From: Mesorhizobium huakuii
GTDB lineage: Bacteria; Pseudomonadota; Alphaproteobacteria; Rhizobiales; Rhizobiaceae
DNA: 64,000 nucleotides
Direction of reading: 5' to 3'
NCBI RefSeq assembly: GCF_014189455.1
Contig: NZ_CP050296.1
Coordinates: forward strand, 5,204,001-5,268,000
Part shown: positions 39,700 through 49,650 of the stretch, piece by piece
Position numbering within the stretch: position 1 is the first letter of the stretch
How the letters are laid out: each line of letters begins with the position of its first letter
The notes under the pieces: model-generated
Databases searched by the model: none
The model's input: only the letters and a program-made list of their open reading frames with translations
Told to the model about the DNA's origin: nothing
Position numbers and translations under genes: made by a program

Positions 39700-40956
39700 A
39701 TGTTTGGCTTTTTCTCGCGCAAGTCCAAAGGGGCGTCCGAGAAGACGCCACCCGCTTCGGAAGATAAAGGGGTCAATCTCCTCGTACCTCTAATCACGGT
39801 GCCTCGTTCGAAGGTCGAGAAGGCTAGTGAAAAGCCTTTTGATCTTGTCTTAGCTGTCATGCAATTCGCGGTGACGATCGTTTCCAAAGGGCTCTACCGT
39901 CATCCGGAGATCAACCCCAAGGCGATGCAGGTCTTTCATGCGGACTGGTACTCCTCGGAGGTAAAGAACGGCGGCCACAGTCAGTTTATCCACAATGCGG
40001 GCAGGGAAATCGACACCACGATTGCCAACGCCAGAGCCGGACTCAGCGCCTGCGGGGCAACGAGGCAGTTGGCGACCTTGGAAAAGATGTCAGCTTGGGT
40101 TGCCCGCAATCCTGATGAAGCAGCGAAACAAACGGGCTTCGAGGGTGGCCGCGACGATTTCCTGGATACGCTCGATGACGCATTCTACGAAGCGGATGAA
40201 GCCGCGTCGATGGAGGATTTGCTCGCGCGTTGGATCACGTCTTGGGCCGATCTGCAGATTGTCGATGATGACAACTACGACGATACGATCGACCGACTCG
40301 TTGTGGCCAACCCCCAGCGTGAAAGTAGGCTTCTTCATGAGTCGGTCAGCAAACTGGTGAGCCAGATGTTGAGCCAGCGTGACGTCGGTGCCGGCCTCGC
40401 CTGCGCTAAGGCGTCGCCGTCGGAGATCAAACGGGGGTTTGGGATGGCGAGGATGCTGGATGTCGAGGGCGAAAAGCAAATGGTCTTTCAACTCCGCACC
40501 AGCGCGGATGAGCTCCGGCTATGCGCAGCAACAAAGGCACACGTTACCGTTTACGAGTGTATTCCCCCGGACGATCCTCCGATCATACGCGCGGGTGAGA
40601 GCCTGTTGGGAGCTGATGCACCGAGGGTCGGGCCACGGCTTGGGCGCGCTGAGGAGTCGGAGATTGAGGCAGCAATCCAGCTGACTGAGCAAAATCATGC
40701 TCCGGTCGCTGTCGACCTTCTGCTGCGCAAGGCCGGGTTCGATCCGCTGGGTGCCATCGTTTCAGCTAACTCGGTGGTGCAAACGGCGGAAGGGCCTGTG
40801 GTGAACTGGGTGGTGCTGGCGTCTGACCGGAGCTTCCTCTCCCTGTCTTCGCCGAATGGCAGTGTGCTCTTAAGTGGCGAGGATTACGAAAAACTCGCGG
40901 AGGCTACGATGCCCGAACTCGACGCGCACTTTGATCGCTCCGCTGCCGCAGAGTAG
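39700..40956 (+). CDS. DUF4375 (DMP19-like) domain protein
   Basis: 418 residues from ATG 39700 ([15 protein letters not shown]), with GGAAAC upstream; a TTG at 39679 is an alternative. Residues about 55-200 resemble DUF4375/DMP19: [58 protein letters not shown]. The C-terminal 200 residues ([23 protein letters not shown]) are not recognisable. Codon use is less GC-biased than in neighbours, consistent with acquisition. DUF4375 domains occur in proteins suspected of toxin-immunity roles, but nothing here proves that. Confidence 0.7.
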   Translation: MFGFFSRKSKGASEKTPPASEDKGVNLLVPLITVPRSKVEKASEKPFDLVLAVMQFAVTIVSKGLYRHPEINPKAMQVFHADWYSSEVKNGGHSQFIHNAGREIDTTIANARAGLSACGATRQLATLEKMSAWVARNPDEAAKQTGFEGGRDDFLDTLDDAFYEADEAASMEDLLARWITSWADLQIVDDDNYDDTIDRLVVANPQRESRLLHESVSKLVSQMLSQRDVGAGLACAKASPSEIKRGFGMARMLDVEGEKQMVFQLRTSADELRLCAATKAHVTVYECIPPDDPPIIRAGESLLGADAPRVGPRLGRAEESEIEAAIQLTEQNHAPVAVDLLLRKAGFDPLGAIVSANSVVQTAEGPVVNWVVLASDRSFLSLSSPNGSVLLSGEDYEKLAEATMPELDAHFDRSAAAE

Positions 40957-41081
40957 AGTCTCAGCTCGCATTCATCATACCGCCCTCAGCCGCCACACCC
41001 ATCCTCCCATTGTTGCGTTGCGGGCAGGGGGGCTTTCCGCTATTGAGGCGCAACCTGAAACAGGGACCTGCCCCAAGCCCT

Positions 41082-41781
41082 ATGAGCCTTCTCGACTCGG
41101 TCAAGAATACCTTCGTTCCGATCCATCGCGAGGGATATCCCTTCATCGCCGCTTTCGGCGCGGGGACGCTTTTCCTTGGCTATTTCTCCTCGATCCTGTT
41201 CTGGATCGGCCTGATCCCTGACCGCCTGGTGCGTCTATTTCTTCCGCGACCCCGAGCGCGTCACACCGGTCGACGACCGCCTGGTGGTGAGCCCCGCCGA
41301 TGGTATCATTTCGGCGGTCGGTCCGGCCCTGCCGCCGCGCGAGCTTGGCCTCGGCAATGTCGAGATGACCCGCATCTCGGTGTTCATGAACGTCTTTTCC
41401 TGCCATGTGAACCGCTCGCCCGTGCGCGGCCGCATCGCCAAGATCGAGCATCGGCCGGGAAAATTCCTCAACGCCGAACTCGACAAGGCCAGCACCGAGA
41501 ACGAGCGCAACGGCCTGGTCATCGAAAGCCCCAATGGCACGGTGGCTGCCGTCCAGATCGCCGGCCTGGTGGCGCGGCGCATCGTTTGCTGGGCCGAGGC
41601 TGGCGGCTCGATCGGCACCGGCGAGCGTTTCGGCCTGATCCGCTTCGGCTCGCGCGTCGATGTCTTCCTGCCCTTGACCGCGACGCCGCGCGTCGCCGTC
41701 GGCCAGACGGCGGTCGGCGGCGAAACGGTGCTCGCCGAGTTCGGTGGTGTCGCCGGCACTCCTCTTGTGCGGATTTCCTGA
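41082..41781 (+). CDS. psd: Phosphatidylserine decarboxylase (frameshifted as sequenced)
   Basis: Converts phosphatidylserine to phosphatidylethanolamine at the inner membrane. From ATG 41082 the N-terminus [20 protein letters not shown] and membrane helix [21 protein letters not shown] are read, then the frame is lost at CCC (41216-41218). With CC it continues [29 protein letters not shown] to [10 protein letters not shown] and VRIS at 41781. Restored length is 232 residues, as in rhizobial Psd. The FGSR motif contains the serine that becomes the pyruvoyl cofactor. It is followed three bases later by pssA, the previous enzyme of the same pathway. Confidence 0.9.
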
Positions 41782-41784
41782 GCC

Positions 41785-42603
41785 TTGGGCGCGCCGTTCA
41801 AGAAGTTCGAGGCTCATGCCAGCGGCGGTCCGCGCATCCGCGAGATCCCGATGCGCATGGTGCTGCCCAACCTGGTCACCGTGCTTGCCATCTGCGCCGG
41901 CCTGTCCGGCATCCGCTTTGCCTTCGAGGATCGCTTCGAGACGGCGGTGGTGATGGTGCTGCTGGCTGCCTTTCTCGACGGCATCGACGGTCGGCTCGCA
42001 CGCATGCTGAAGGCGACTTCAAAATTCGGCGCGCAGATGGATTCGCTCGCCGACATCGTCAACTTCGGTGTTGCACCTGCTCTGGTGCTCTACGCCTTCC
42101 TGCTCGACCGCGCCGGCTCGCCGGGCTGGATCGCAGCCCTTCTGTTCGCCATCGCCTGCGGGCTGAGACTTGCCCGCTTCAACGTGCTCGACGACGAGAA
42201 AGCCGAGCGTCCGCTGTGGCAGTCGGAATATTTCGTTGGCGTGCCGGCGCCGGCCGGCGCGGTGCTGGTGATGCTGCCGCTCTATCTGTTTTTCCTGCGG
42301 CTCGGGCTGGAGCCAAGCCGCCCGGCCGCCTTCGTCGCCACCGGCTTCACCATCCTGGTCGCCTTCCTTCTGGTCAGCCGGCTGCCTGTCTATTCCGGCA
42401 AGAGCATCAAGATCCCTGGCGACAGGGTGCTGCCAGTCATTCTGGCCGTCGTGCTCTACATTCTCTTGCTGATGACCTATCCCTGGTACACGCTGACGGC
42501 GTCGGTCGCGGGCTATCTGATCTTCCTGCCGTTCTCCGTGCGCGCCTACTCCAAGCGCGCCAAGCTCGAGGGCGAGAAGGTGCCGCCTTCGGACATAGGG
42601 TAG
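41785..42603 (+). CDS. pssA: CDP-diacylglycerol-serine O-phosphatidyltransferase
   Basis: 272 residues from TTG 41785 or a nearby in-frame codon. The CDP-alcohol phosphotransferase motif D-G-x2-A-R-x8-G-x3-D-x3-D is intact in [18 protein letters not shown] followed by AQMDSLAD. Five or more membrane helices follow, of the type II bacterial PssA kind. It makes phosphatidylserine, the substrate of the neighbouring psd product, so the pair forms the phosphatidylethanolamine branch. Confidence 0.93.
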   Translation: MGAPFKKFEAHASGGPRIREIPMRMVLPNLVTVLAICAGLSGIRFAFEDRFETAVVMVLLAAFLDGIDGRLARMLKATSKFGAQMDSLADIVNFGVAPALVLYAFLLDRAGSPGWIAALLFAIACGLRLARFNVLDDEKAERPLWQSEYFVGVPAPAGAVLVMLPLYLFFLRLGLEPSRPAAFVATGFTILVAFLLVSRLPVYSGKSIKIPGDRVLPVILAVVLYILLLMTYPWYTLTASVAGYLIFLPFSVRAYSKRAKLEGEKVPPSDIG

Positions 42604-42607
42604 AACC

Positions 42608-44830
42608 TTACGCCGCGACGCCCAGCCCCAGCCTGTCGATCGCCAGCTTCCTGGTCGAGACATAATCGGTCTTGCCGGACCCCAGCACCGGGATTTCCTC
42701 CACCTTGACGATGTCGTTGGGCACCATCAATTCGGCGGCCCCGGCCTTCTTACCGAACTGGCGCAGCTCTTCGGGATTGGCATCGTCGGCGGTGGTGACC
42801 AGCACGATACGCTCGCCGCGCCTTTTGTCCGGCACCGCCACCGCCGCATGGCGTTCTTCCGGCCACAGCGACTGCACCAGCATCTCGACCGCGCCCAGCG
42901 ACACCATCTCGCCGGCGATCTTGGCAAAGCGCTTGGCGCGGCCGCGGATGGTGATGAAGCCCTCGCGGTCGACGGCGACGATATCGCCGGTGTCGTGCCA
43001 GCCGGTCAGCGGCTGCAGCTCACCGGGGCGGTCCGCGGTCATGTAGCCCATCATCAGATTGGGTCCGTCGAGCCACAACTGACCGGCATCCGAGATGCCC
43101 TCGACTGGCTCAAGCTTCATACGCATCGCCGGCAAGAGCCGCCCAACCGTGCCGTCGCGGCCATGGATCGCGGTGTTGACGGCAACCACCGGAGCGGCCT
43201 CGGTCAGCCCGAAACCTTCGATGATCTCGGCCTGGAAGCGATCGCGATAGACGCGGCGGGTTTCCGGCTTCACCGCCTCGGCCCCGGCAACGACGAAGCG
43301 CAGGCTGGAGAAGTCGCCATCCTTGGCGGTGCGCGCATAGTTGGCGAGGAATGTGTCGGTGCCGAACATGATCGTCGGCTTCACCTTGCGCGCGATCTCG
43401 GGGATGATCTTGTAGTGGAGCGGCGAGGGGTAGAGGAACAGTTTTACCCCGGTGACCAGCGGCAGGATGGTGCCGCCCGTCAGGCCGAAGGAATGGAACA
43501 CCGGCAGTACGTTGAGCAGGATGTCGGCCGGCGAGATGGTGATGCGCGCCTCTGCCTGCATGGCATTGGCGAGCAGGTTCTTTTGCGACAGGACAACCGC
43601 CTTGGGCGTGCCTTCCGAACCCGAGGTGAACAGTATCACGCCCGGCTTGGCCGCATCCTGCGGCTGCAGCGGCAAGCGCCACAGCAAGGCTGCGGCAAGC
43701 TTGTCCAGCGCGGTGACGCTTGCTCGCAGATCCTCCAGCCACAGCAGCCTGGCGCCGCCCTTTTCGACCGCCGCGACGATATCGGCGAGATCGGCCTTCT
43801 CGACGAAGGCGCGGGAGGAGATGACGGTGCGGATGACAGCCGTGCTTACCGCTGCCGTGACGCTCGCCGGCCCGGCGGTGTAATTGATCATCGCCGCCAC
43901 CCGGCCCGCTGAGAGAAGGCCGACCAACGACAGCACGACGCCATTGGCGTTGGGCAGCATTATCCCCACCGCTTCGCCCGGCGCCGTTGCCGCCTCGAAG
44001 CGTCGGCCCAGCACGCGGGCGCCGATGAACATCTTGCGGTAGCTCAGCGCGCCCGAGATGACATCCTCGATGATCGGGTGCGAGGCGCCGACCCTAGCTG
44101 CGGCAGCGCGCATGGCCAGGAACAGGCCGCGATCGAGGTCGGTGCCGAAAAGCCGCGCCTCGGCGACGCGGTCGAACAATGCATTGGTGTTCGAGGCTTG
44201 GTCCGGATTGCGTGCCACCAGTTCGGCGATGGTCATCGGTTCCAGCACACTGATCGACAGCTGCGGAAACCAGTGCCGCGGCGCCTTGTCGGCCGGCGTC
44301 AGCGAAACGGGCAGGCTGCGCGCGCCGGCGACGAAGATCGGCACGATGCGGGCGTCGGCCTGCATGGCGATGCGGGTGACGGCGCGAAACAGCCGGAACG
44401 TCTTGACGTCAGGCTCGACCGCGTCCGGCAGATAGACGGCGAGCCGGCCCTTGCCCTTCAGCACACGCACCAGCCGGCGGCTGACGAAAAGATGTTCGGC
44501 ATTGAAGGCGATGGTGCGGCCAAGCTCGCGCCATGGTTCGAGCCAGGGTGAGCGCGCCGAGACCTCGTCGAGAATGTGCAGCGTGTCGTCCGGCAACAGC
44601 GACAGCATCAGCGCCGGTTCGAAGCGCGACTGGTGCGAGATGACGTAGATAACGGGAGCCTGCGCATTGCGTGCGATCCCGATGCGGTTGTCGCTGATCC
44701 GGTAGGCGAGCTTGAAGGGCACATAGAGCATCGCCTGGCTGAAACGCAGGCCAAGGCGGAATTTTTCCACCACGCCGATCAGCAGCCAGGCGAAAACAAG
44801 ACCAGCAAGCAGCGCCAGTGTCAGGATCAT
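42608..44830 (-). CDS. Aas-like acyltransferase-acyl-CoA/ACP synthetase fusion
   Basis: 740 residues. The N-terminus has a membrane helix ([20 protein letters not shown]) and a PlsC-like domain ([21 protein letters not shown]) where the usual HX4D is HQSRFE, a conservative Glu. Residues about 230-735 are an AMP-forming synthetase: [38 protein letters not shown] and [19 protein letters not shown]. coli Aas re-acylates 2-acyl-glycerophosphoethanolamine in the same layout. It is convergent with psd-pssA, which fits membrane-lipid repair. Confidence 0.9.
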   Translation of the reverse strand: MILTLALLAGLVFAWLLIGVVEKFRLGLRFSQAMLYVPFKLAYRISDNRIGIARNAQAPVIYVISHQSRFEPALMLSLLPDDTLHILDEVSARSPWLEPWRELGRTIAFNAEHLFVSRRLVRVLKGKGRLAVYLPDAVEPDVKTFRLFRAVTRIAMQADARIVPIFVAGARSLPVSLTPADKAPRHWFPQLSISVLEPMTIAELVARNPDQASNTNALFDRVAEARLFGTDLDRGLFLAMRAAAARVGASHPIIEDVISGALSYRKMFIGARVLGRRFEAATAPGEAVGIMLPNANGVVLSLVGLLSAGRVAAMINYTAGPASVTAAVSTAVIRTVISSRAFVEKADLADIVAAVEKGGARLLWLEDLRASVTALDKLAAALLWRLPLQPQDAAKPGVILFTSGSEGTPKAVVLSQKNLLANAMQAEARITISPADILLNVLPVFHSFGLTGGTILPLVTGVKLFLYPSPLHYKIIPEIARKVKPTIMFGTDTFLANYARTAKDGDFSSLRFVVAGAEAVKPETRRVYRDRFQAEIIEGFGLTEAAPVVAVNTAIHGRDGTVGRLLPAMRMKLEPVEGISDAGQLWLDGPNLMMGYMTADRPGELQPLTGWHDTGDIVAVDREGFITIRGRAKRFAKIAGEMVSLGAVEMLVQSLWPEERHAAVAVPDKRRGERIVLVTTADDANPEELRQFGKKAGAAELMVPNDIVKVEEIPVLGSGKTDYVSTRKLAIDRLGLGVAA

Positions 44831-44970
44831 GCCGCGTCTCTCCCAACGATTTTTGTCATCGCGGCTCTTCCGTGGCCGCCTCGGCGCAGAGCGTAGCGCA
44901 AGTGGGCGCTAGGTCAATGTGGGAAGAGACGGTGTTCCTGCTCCCTCGGGAGGAAGAAGGAACAAGGGCC

Positions 44971-45378
44971 TCACGCCGCCTTCAGCCGTCCGCTGATAAA
45001 GCGGAACTCCTGCGTCTTGCCGCCATAGCCATAGGCGGCTGCCGGCACTTCATGCACGAAGGCGTAGCTTTCCTCGTGCACGCCGCCCAGCAGGCGGCCG
45101 AAGGCGTCGAAGAGAGCCTTGAGATAGGCCTCGAGTTCGAGCTTGGTGTTGGTGCCGTCGACCACCTTGATATCCAGCCAGAACGTGTTGGTGCCATGTT
45201 CGGCCAGCGACTTGCCGCCGGCGAACCAGTGCTGCGGATCGATATAGGATACGGCGACAGCCGTGATCGTCGGATCCTTGCGCAATTGCGTGGCGGTGAT
45301 CTCGGTGATTTCCCTGGCAATCCTGGCGGACAAAGCGGCGTCCGGCTTGCCGGTGACGCTGATGTTGATGATGGGCAT
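44971..45378 (-). CDS. Tautomerase superfamily protein
   Basis: 135 residues starting MPIINISVTGKPDAALSARIA, so Pro2 is available as the catalytic base of the 4-oxalocrotonate tautomerase fold after Met removal. Further features are VAVSYIDPQHWFAGG and a C-terminal YGYGGKTQEFRF. It is larger than the 62-residue 4-OT and resembles long single-domain members. It is divergent from a LysR regulator with shared operator-like dyads. The substrate is unknown. Confidence 0.88.
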   Translation of the reverse strand: MPIINISVTGKPDAALSARIAREITEITATQLRKDPTITAVAVSYIDPQHWFAGGKSLAEHGTNTFWLDIKVVDGTNTKLELEAYLKALFDAFGRLLGGVHEESYAFVHEVPAAAYGYGGKTQEFRFISGRLKAA

Positions 45379-45451
45379 TTTTCTTCTCCTTGGTTTTTTA
45401 GCGGCGTGGTTGCCGTTGGAGAGACCATGTCATCATCTCCAGATCAAAAAA

Positions 45452-45489
45452 ATCGAATTGTTTTCAACTAAAGATTCGATATCTTCGAA
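45452..45489. promoter_or_regulatory. Overlapping dyads between tautomerase and LysR genes
   Basis: ATCGAAT (45452-45458) pairs with ATTCGAT (45474-45480). ATTCG (45474-45478) also pairs with CGAAT (45485-45489), giving a TCGATATCTTCGA core, which fits the T-N11-A LysR box. These sit directly before the LysR ATG at 45492. Confidence 0.5.
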
Positions 45490-45491
45490 TT

Positions 45492-46355
45492 ATGCAAACG
45501 CTCGATCCGGATCTGCTCAAAACCTTCCTCGCTTTCGTCGACAGCGGCTCGCTGGCGCAGGCGGCTTCCGGCGTCGGCCGTTCACCTTCGGCGGTGACCG
45601 CCCAGATGCAGCGGCTGGAGGAGATCGTCGGCGAGCCGCTGCTGGCGCCGCAGGGCAGGGGCCGCGGCCTGACCCCGGCCGGCGAGGACCTTGTCGGCCA
45701 TGCTAGGCGCATCCTTGCCGTGCATCGCGAGGCGTGGCTGGCGCTGAAGGGGGCACGGGCTGCCGGGCGCGTCGCCATCGGCACGACGCAGGACTTCGCC
45801 GACAGTGGCCTGCCGGACCTGCTGCGTGCCTTCGCCACCAGCCATCCGCGCGTCAGGATCGAATTGCGGGTCGGCCGCTCGGCCGAACTGGCGCAGGCGC
45901 TGCAGGCCGGCAGCCTCGATCTGGCGATCGTCATGCGCCAGACGGCGGCGCCGGATGAGGTCGGCGTCTTGCGCGAGCCGATGATCTGGCTGTGTTCACA
46001 GAAGGGACTGGCCTCGCGGCAGGAAGAGCTGCCGCTGGCGCTGCTCGATCCCTATTGCGGGTTTCGCGAGGCCGCACTCGCAGCGCTCGATGCTGCCGGT
46101 CGCCGCTACCGCATCGCTGCCGGCAGTGCCAGCCTGGCCGGCTTGCGTACAGCCGTGAATGCCGGCGTTGCGCTGACCCTGCGAACCCCGCGCTTTGCCC
46201 ATTCCGGCATTGTCGAAGCGCCGCGCGAGCTTGGCCTGCCGCCGGTTCCTATGGCCGAATTCGCGATCCGGCTGCGTGCTGGAGCCGATGCTTCCGCGGG
46301 CGATCTGGCGGCGCTGCTCAGCGGCAATCTGGCCCTGTCCCAGCCAGTTGCCTGA
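45492..46355 (+). CDS. LysR family transcriptional regulator
   Basis: 287 residues. The helix-turn-helix is LLKTFLAFVDSGSLAQAASGVGRSPSAVTAQMQRLEEIVGEPL, and the effector domain starts near residue 90 (GRVAIGTTQDFADSGLPDLLRAF). It is divergent from the tautomerase gene at 44971-45378 and its start codon lies against a candidate operator, so it probably represses itself and controls the tautomerase. Confidence 0.9.
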   Translation: MQTLDPDLLKTFLAFVDSGSLAQAASGVGRSPSAVTAQMQRLEEIVGEPLLAPQGRGRGLTPAGEDLVGHARRILAVHREAWLALKGARAAGRVAIGTTQDFADSGLPDLLRAFATSHPRVRIELRVGRSAELAQALQAGSLDLAIVMRQTAAPDEVGVLREPMIWLCSQKGLASRQEELPLALLDPYCGFREAALAALDAAGRRYRIAAGSASLAGLRTAVNAGVALTLRTPRFAHSGIVEAPRELGLPPVPMAEFAIRLRAGADASAGDLAALLSGNLALSQPVA

Positions 46356-46430
46356 TTTGGCAGGGCTCGGAGCCATGTCAGCCTGTCGGCAAGGACAAAG
46401 CCTGGCGGTCGGGCCTATCTGGCAAAGAAA

Positions 46431-46450
46431 AGCCGACCTTGCGGTCGGCT
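46431..46450 (-). terminator. Intrinsic terminator for the EamA gene
   Basis: AGCCGACC-TTGC-GGTCGGCT is a perfect 8-base stem with a 4-base loop. Read on the minus strand it is followed by TTTTCTTT, so it terminates the permease gene that ends at 46551. It may also stop LysR transcripts from the other side. Confidence 0.7.
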
Positions 46451-46550
46451 TGGGAGTAGGACGGGCCGAGGGGTTCGGGGGACTTGGGGGGTGGCCCGTC
46501 GCACCAATAATGTCTGACTCGGATGATGGTTCCGTGACTGTGTCATTTTT

Positions 46551-47459
46551 TTAAGAAATATTTGACGCTGCCTTCTGCGAGCGGGCCGCCAGCCAGTCGC
46601 GGCCGGCATGGGCGAACACTGCGCCGAGCACAATGACGCCGCCGACCATGCTGGCGACAGGCGGGATCTCGGCCAGGAACAGGAAGGCAAACAGGATCGC
46701 GAACGGCACCTCCGCCGAGCCGAGCAGGCCGGATTCGGGCGCCGGGATGAGCCGCGCGCCTTCCGTCCACAGGATCGACGACAATGCGAAGGATGCGCCG
46801 AAGGTGACGAGCAGAACAGCATCCCTTGCCGAAACCGCCAAAGGATCGGTGATGAACCAGCCCACAATGAACAGCAGGAAGGCCGAAACCGCGCCCGCCC
46901 ACACCACAGGCGTGTCGCGGAAGGCGCGCACCATGATCATGTAGAGCGCGCTGCCGGCCGTCATCAGCAGCGCCAGCCCGTCGCCGAACAGATTGCCGGT
47001 GCCGAAGCCCGACCAGACCATGATCGCCACGCCGCACAGCGATACGGCGGCCGCGAGCATCGTCTGCAGGCGGAAGGGCTCGCGCACCAGCACCCAAGCG
47101 AGCAGGGCGGCAATGAAGGGCGACGTTGCGTAGATGACCGCGACATTGGCGACGTAGGTGAATTTGAACGCCGAGATGAAGGCGATGCTGGCCAGCGCGC
47201 CTTCCACCGCCAGCAGCCAGCCGCGCCAGCCAAGGCGGAGCGTGTCGCGGTTGCCCGACCGGCGGCGGCGCCAGAGCACATAGAGGCTGATCAGGATTGA
47301 ACCGACAAAGCCGCGCCAGCAGGTAATCGTCAGCGGATCTGCATGGATCGACTTCGTCAGCACGCCGGTCAGGCCGAACACGGCGGCCGATGACGACACC
47401 AGGATGATGCCGAGCGTGCGCTCGGTGGTTTCGGCTGTGGTGGCTGGGATGTCAGTCAT
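46551..47459 (-). CDS. EamA/DMT-family permease
   Basis: 302 residues with about ten membrane helices in two EamA repeats (SSSAAVFGLTGVLTKSIHAD and GDGLALLMTAGSALYMIMVR). The repeat signature AVIYATSPFIAALLAWVLVRE, with the last acidic residue at the end of helix 4, marks the drug/metabolite transporter superfamily. Substrates of this group are mostly unknown metabolites. It ends with polar AARSQKAASNIS. A related but distinct EamA gene follows on the same strand at 47519, so this may be a duplicated pair. Confidence 0.88.
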   Translation of the reverse strand: MTDIPATTAETTERTLGIILVSSSAAVFGLTGVLTKSIHADPLTITCWRGFVGSILISLYVLWRRRRSGNRDTLRLGWRGWLLAVEGALASIAFISAFKFTYVANVAVIYATSPFIAALLAWVLVREPFRLQTMLAAAVSLCGVAIMVWSGFGTGNLFGDGLALLMTAGSALYMIMVRAFRDTPVVWAGAVSAFLLFIVGWFITDPLAVSARDAVLLVTFGASFALSSILWTEGARLIPAPESGLLGSAEVPFAILFAFLFLAEIPPVASMVGGVIVLGAVFAHAGRDWLAARSQKAASNIS

Positions 47460-47518
47460 GCCCGCAGCCTACCTCGTCAGGTCCTGACATCGTAGTGTCA
47501 GCAGTAAGCGCATCCCCA

Positions 47519-48406
47519 TCACAGCCGCTTGCGGAAATGCTCGCCGCCGACGATCAGCAGCCCGGCGGCGATGATCAGGGCGGCACCGAGAAACACTTCG
47601 CGGCGCGGCACGTCGCCCCAGATCGCAAAGCCGAGCGCGAACGCCCACAGCAGCGAACTGTATTCGAGAGGGGCGAGGATCGATGCCGGCGTTCGCTTCA
47701 TGCCCTCGAAGAGAAGATATTGCGCCAGGCCGCCAAGCGCGCCGACGCTGGCGAGAAGCAGCAACTGGGTCAGATCAGGCGTATGCCACCACAACAGCGC
47801 CGGCACCGCCGAAAACTGCAGGAAATAGAAATTGTTGAGGAGCAGCTGGATCATCGAGCGTTCGGCAAGTGCTGTCTTGCGCAGGAGCACGATGGCGATA
47901 GCCCACAAAAGAGCGGCCGCCAGCACCAGCAGCACCGGCACCGACAGGCCGAGATGGGTCGGATCACAGGCGACGAAGACCCCGACAAAACCGATCAGAA
48001 CCGCCAGCCAGCGCAGCATCGGCACCTTTTCGCCGAGCAGGAACACCGAAAGCACGGTGACGATGATCGGCGCCGCGTAATAGACGGTGGTCAGTTCGGC
48101 GAGCTGCAGACTGCGCGCGGCGTTGTAGTAACAGAGCCAGGCGGCAAGCGTGAAAGCGCTGCGCACCAGCATGGGCCGCACGATCGGCGAGCGCACCGTG
48201 TCGGCAAACAGTTGCCGCCCGCCGATCGCCGCGCAGGCGCTGAGAATGGTGATGCTGCGGAAGAACATGATCTGCCAGACCGTCATGCCGGTCACCAGCA
48301 GTTTGATCGAGGCGTCCTGCGTCGAAAACAGCAGATAGGCAGCACCGGTCAGCAGGATTCCAGCGAAAACCCTTTCGCGTGTTTCGAGAATGGCGATGTC
48401 GGCCAT
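47519..48406 (-). CDS. EamA/DMT-family permease
   Basis: 295 residues from ATG 48406 (MADIAILETRERVFAG); the frame is open to 48487, but the first 27 residues would be non-hydrophobic filler. Ten hydrophobic helices: GILLTGAAYLLFSTQDASIK at the start, TVYYAAPIIVTVLSVFLLGE in repeat one, and ILAPLEYSSLLWAFALGFAIWGD in repeat two. It resembles the RhaT/EamA group that includes carboxylate/amine exporters. It is tandem with the other EamA gene but not close in sequence. Confidence 0.87.
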   Translation of the reverse strand: MADIAILETRERVFAGILLTGAAYLLFSTQDASIKLLVTGMTVWQIMFFRSITILSACAAIGGRQLFADTVRSPIVRPMLVRSAFTLAAWLCYYNAARSLQLAELTTVYYAAPIIVTVLSVFLLGEKVPMLRWLAVLIGFVGVFVACDPTHLGLSVPVLLVLAAALLWAIAIVLLRKTALAERSMIQLLLNNFYFLQFSAVPALLWWHTPDLTQLLLLASVGALGGLAQYLLFEGMKRTPASILAPLEYSSLLWAFALGFAIWGDVPRREVFLGAALIIAAGLLIVGGEHFRKRL

Positions 48407-48639
48407 AGGCGCGGGACCAGTGTTACGGGAAGCGACAGAAATGCCGTGGGTCAATGCGATGGCCAGGAAATCAGGCCCTCTTGCCAAGCTATACGGTCGA
48501 AAGTTGGCACAGCGCTACGCCAGCCCTGGGCTTGCGTTGGGGCAGGAACTGGCGGTCTTGCTTAGGTTAGGCGATCGGCACTTATATCTGACAAAGCCAC
48601 GCTGCTCGCTGGCCGCAAAAAGCGAAAGAGACAACGGAC

Positions 48640-49146
48640 ATGGATGCAACCGAACTGAAGGCCATGCAGGCGCCGCTGAAGCAGGCTTACCGCGATGACG
48701 CCTCGCAGGCGCTGATCACGCTTCGCGCCAAAGGCTCGATCGACGACCAGTCGGTGGCCTGCAAGGTGGAGACGGGCAGGGCCATCGCGATCGCCGGTCT
48801 GCATCCGGCAACCGGCGGCTCGGGGCTCGAGCTCTGCTCCGGCGACATGCTGCTGGAAGCCCTGGTGGCCTGTGCCGGCGTGACATTGAAGGCGGTGGCG
48901 ACGGCGCTCGAGTTCAAGCTCGGCGCTGCCACGGTGGAAGCCGAAGGCGATCTCGATTTTCGCGGCACGCTCGGTGTCGCCAAGGATGCGCCAGTCGGCT
49001 TTCGTGCCATCCGGCTCAATTTCGCTCTCGACACAGATGAGCCGCAGGAGCGCATCGATTCGCTGCTGAAGCTGACAGAGCGCTATTGCGTGGTGTTCCA
49101 GACCATCAACCAGAAGCCGGAGCTGACGGTGAGCGCCCGGCGTTGA
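48640..49146 (+). CDS. OsmC family protein
   Basis: 168 residues. The two redox cysteines of the OsmC/Ohr fold are present in ALVACAGVTLKAVA and LTERYCVVFQT, with GGSGLELCSGDMLLEAL before the first. Ohr/OsmC proteins reduce organic hydroperoxides using dihydrolipoamide or other thiols. The sequence is closer to the general OsmC group than to Ohr. A strong hairpin follows the stop. Confidence 0.9.
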   Translation: MDATELKAMQAPLKQAYRDDASQALITLRAKGSIDDQSVACKVETGRAIAIAGLHPATGGSGLELCSGDMLLEALVACAGVTLKAVATALEFKLGAATVEAEGDLDFRGTLGVAKDAPVGFRAIRLNFALDTDEPQERIDSLLKLTERYCVVFQTINQKPELTVSARR

Positions 49147-49152
49147 AATGAC

Positions 49153-49181
49153 AAGGCCCGCAGCCGGCAGCTGCGGGCCTT
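49153..49181. terminator. Convergent terminator hairpin
   Basis: AAGGCCCGCAG (49153-49163) and CTGCGGGCCTT (49171-49181) form a perfect 11-base stem with a 7-base loop between the OsmC gene and the small gene on the other strand. A short TGTTG follows instead of a T-run. Confidence 0.75.
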
Positions 49182-49195
49182 GTTGTAACGGATGC

Positions 49196-49413
49196 TTACT
49201 GTGCCGACGGCGTCTCGGCATCGCCTTCGTCGGTGAAGGGCGAGGCGCTCGGCACGCACTGTATGGACCAGCCGGGGGTGTCGGCTGCTTCTGATATTCG
49301 GTGATGGCGGCGGTGCATTGCTCGCGCTTGTCGAAAGTGCTGGGCAGCACCACCATGCCGCCCTGCGGGCCGGCGATTACCAGATACCAGACCAACGCTG
49401 CGGTCGTAGCCAT
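49196..49413 (-). CDS. Small hypothetical protein (frameshifted as sequenced)
   Basis: ATG 49413 begins MATTAALVWYLVIAGPQGGMVVLPSTF, a hydrophobic N-terminus that looks like a signal or anchor, then DKREQCTAAITEYQ. At five G on the plus strand (49273-49277) the frame is lost; with six it continues PTPPGWSIQCVPSASPFTDEG to PSAQ and TAA at 49196. Restored length is about 72 residues with two Cys. The composition and two-Cys pattern suggest a small secreted protein of unknown function. Confidence 0.6.
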
Positions 49414-49650
49414 GGGGATGTCCTTGTTCTGCCCAGCAGGGCGCTCGTTGTTGTGGGAGTCGTTTCGATCCTAACAACTCCTTGGAAATGACGAAAGCAT
49501 GACCGCGACCCGGCCTTTCCCATCAGATCACAGCCGCGTGATGATCCGGCGGATTTTGCATCCAGATTTTGAGGCCCTATCGGCTCGGTCTGTTGCAAAA
49601 CATTCGAAGAACGTCGGGAGTGCCCGAATTCTTCCGGCAAAAGGATGCTG

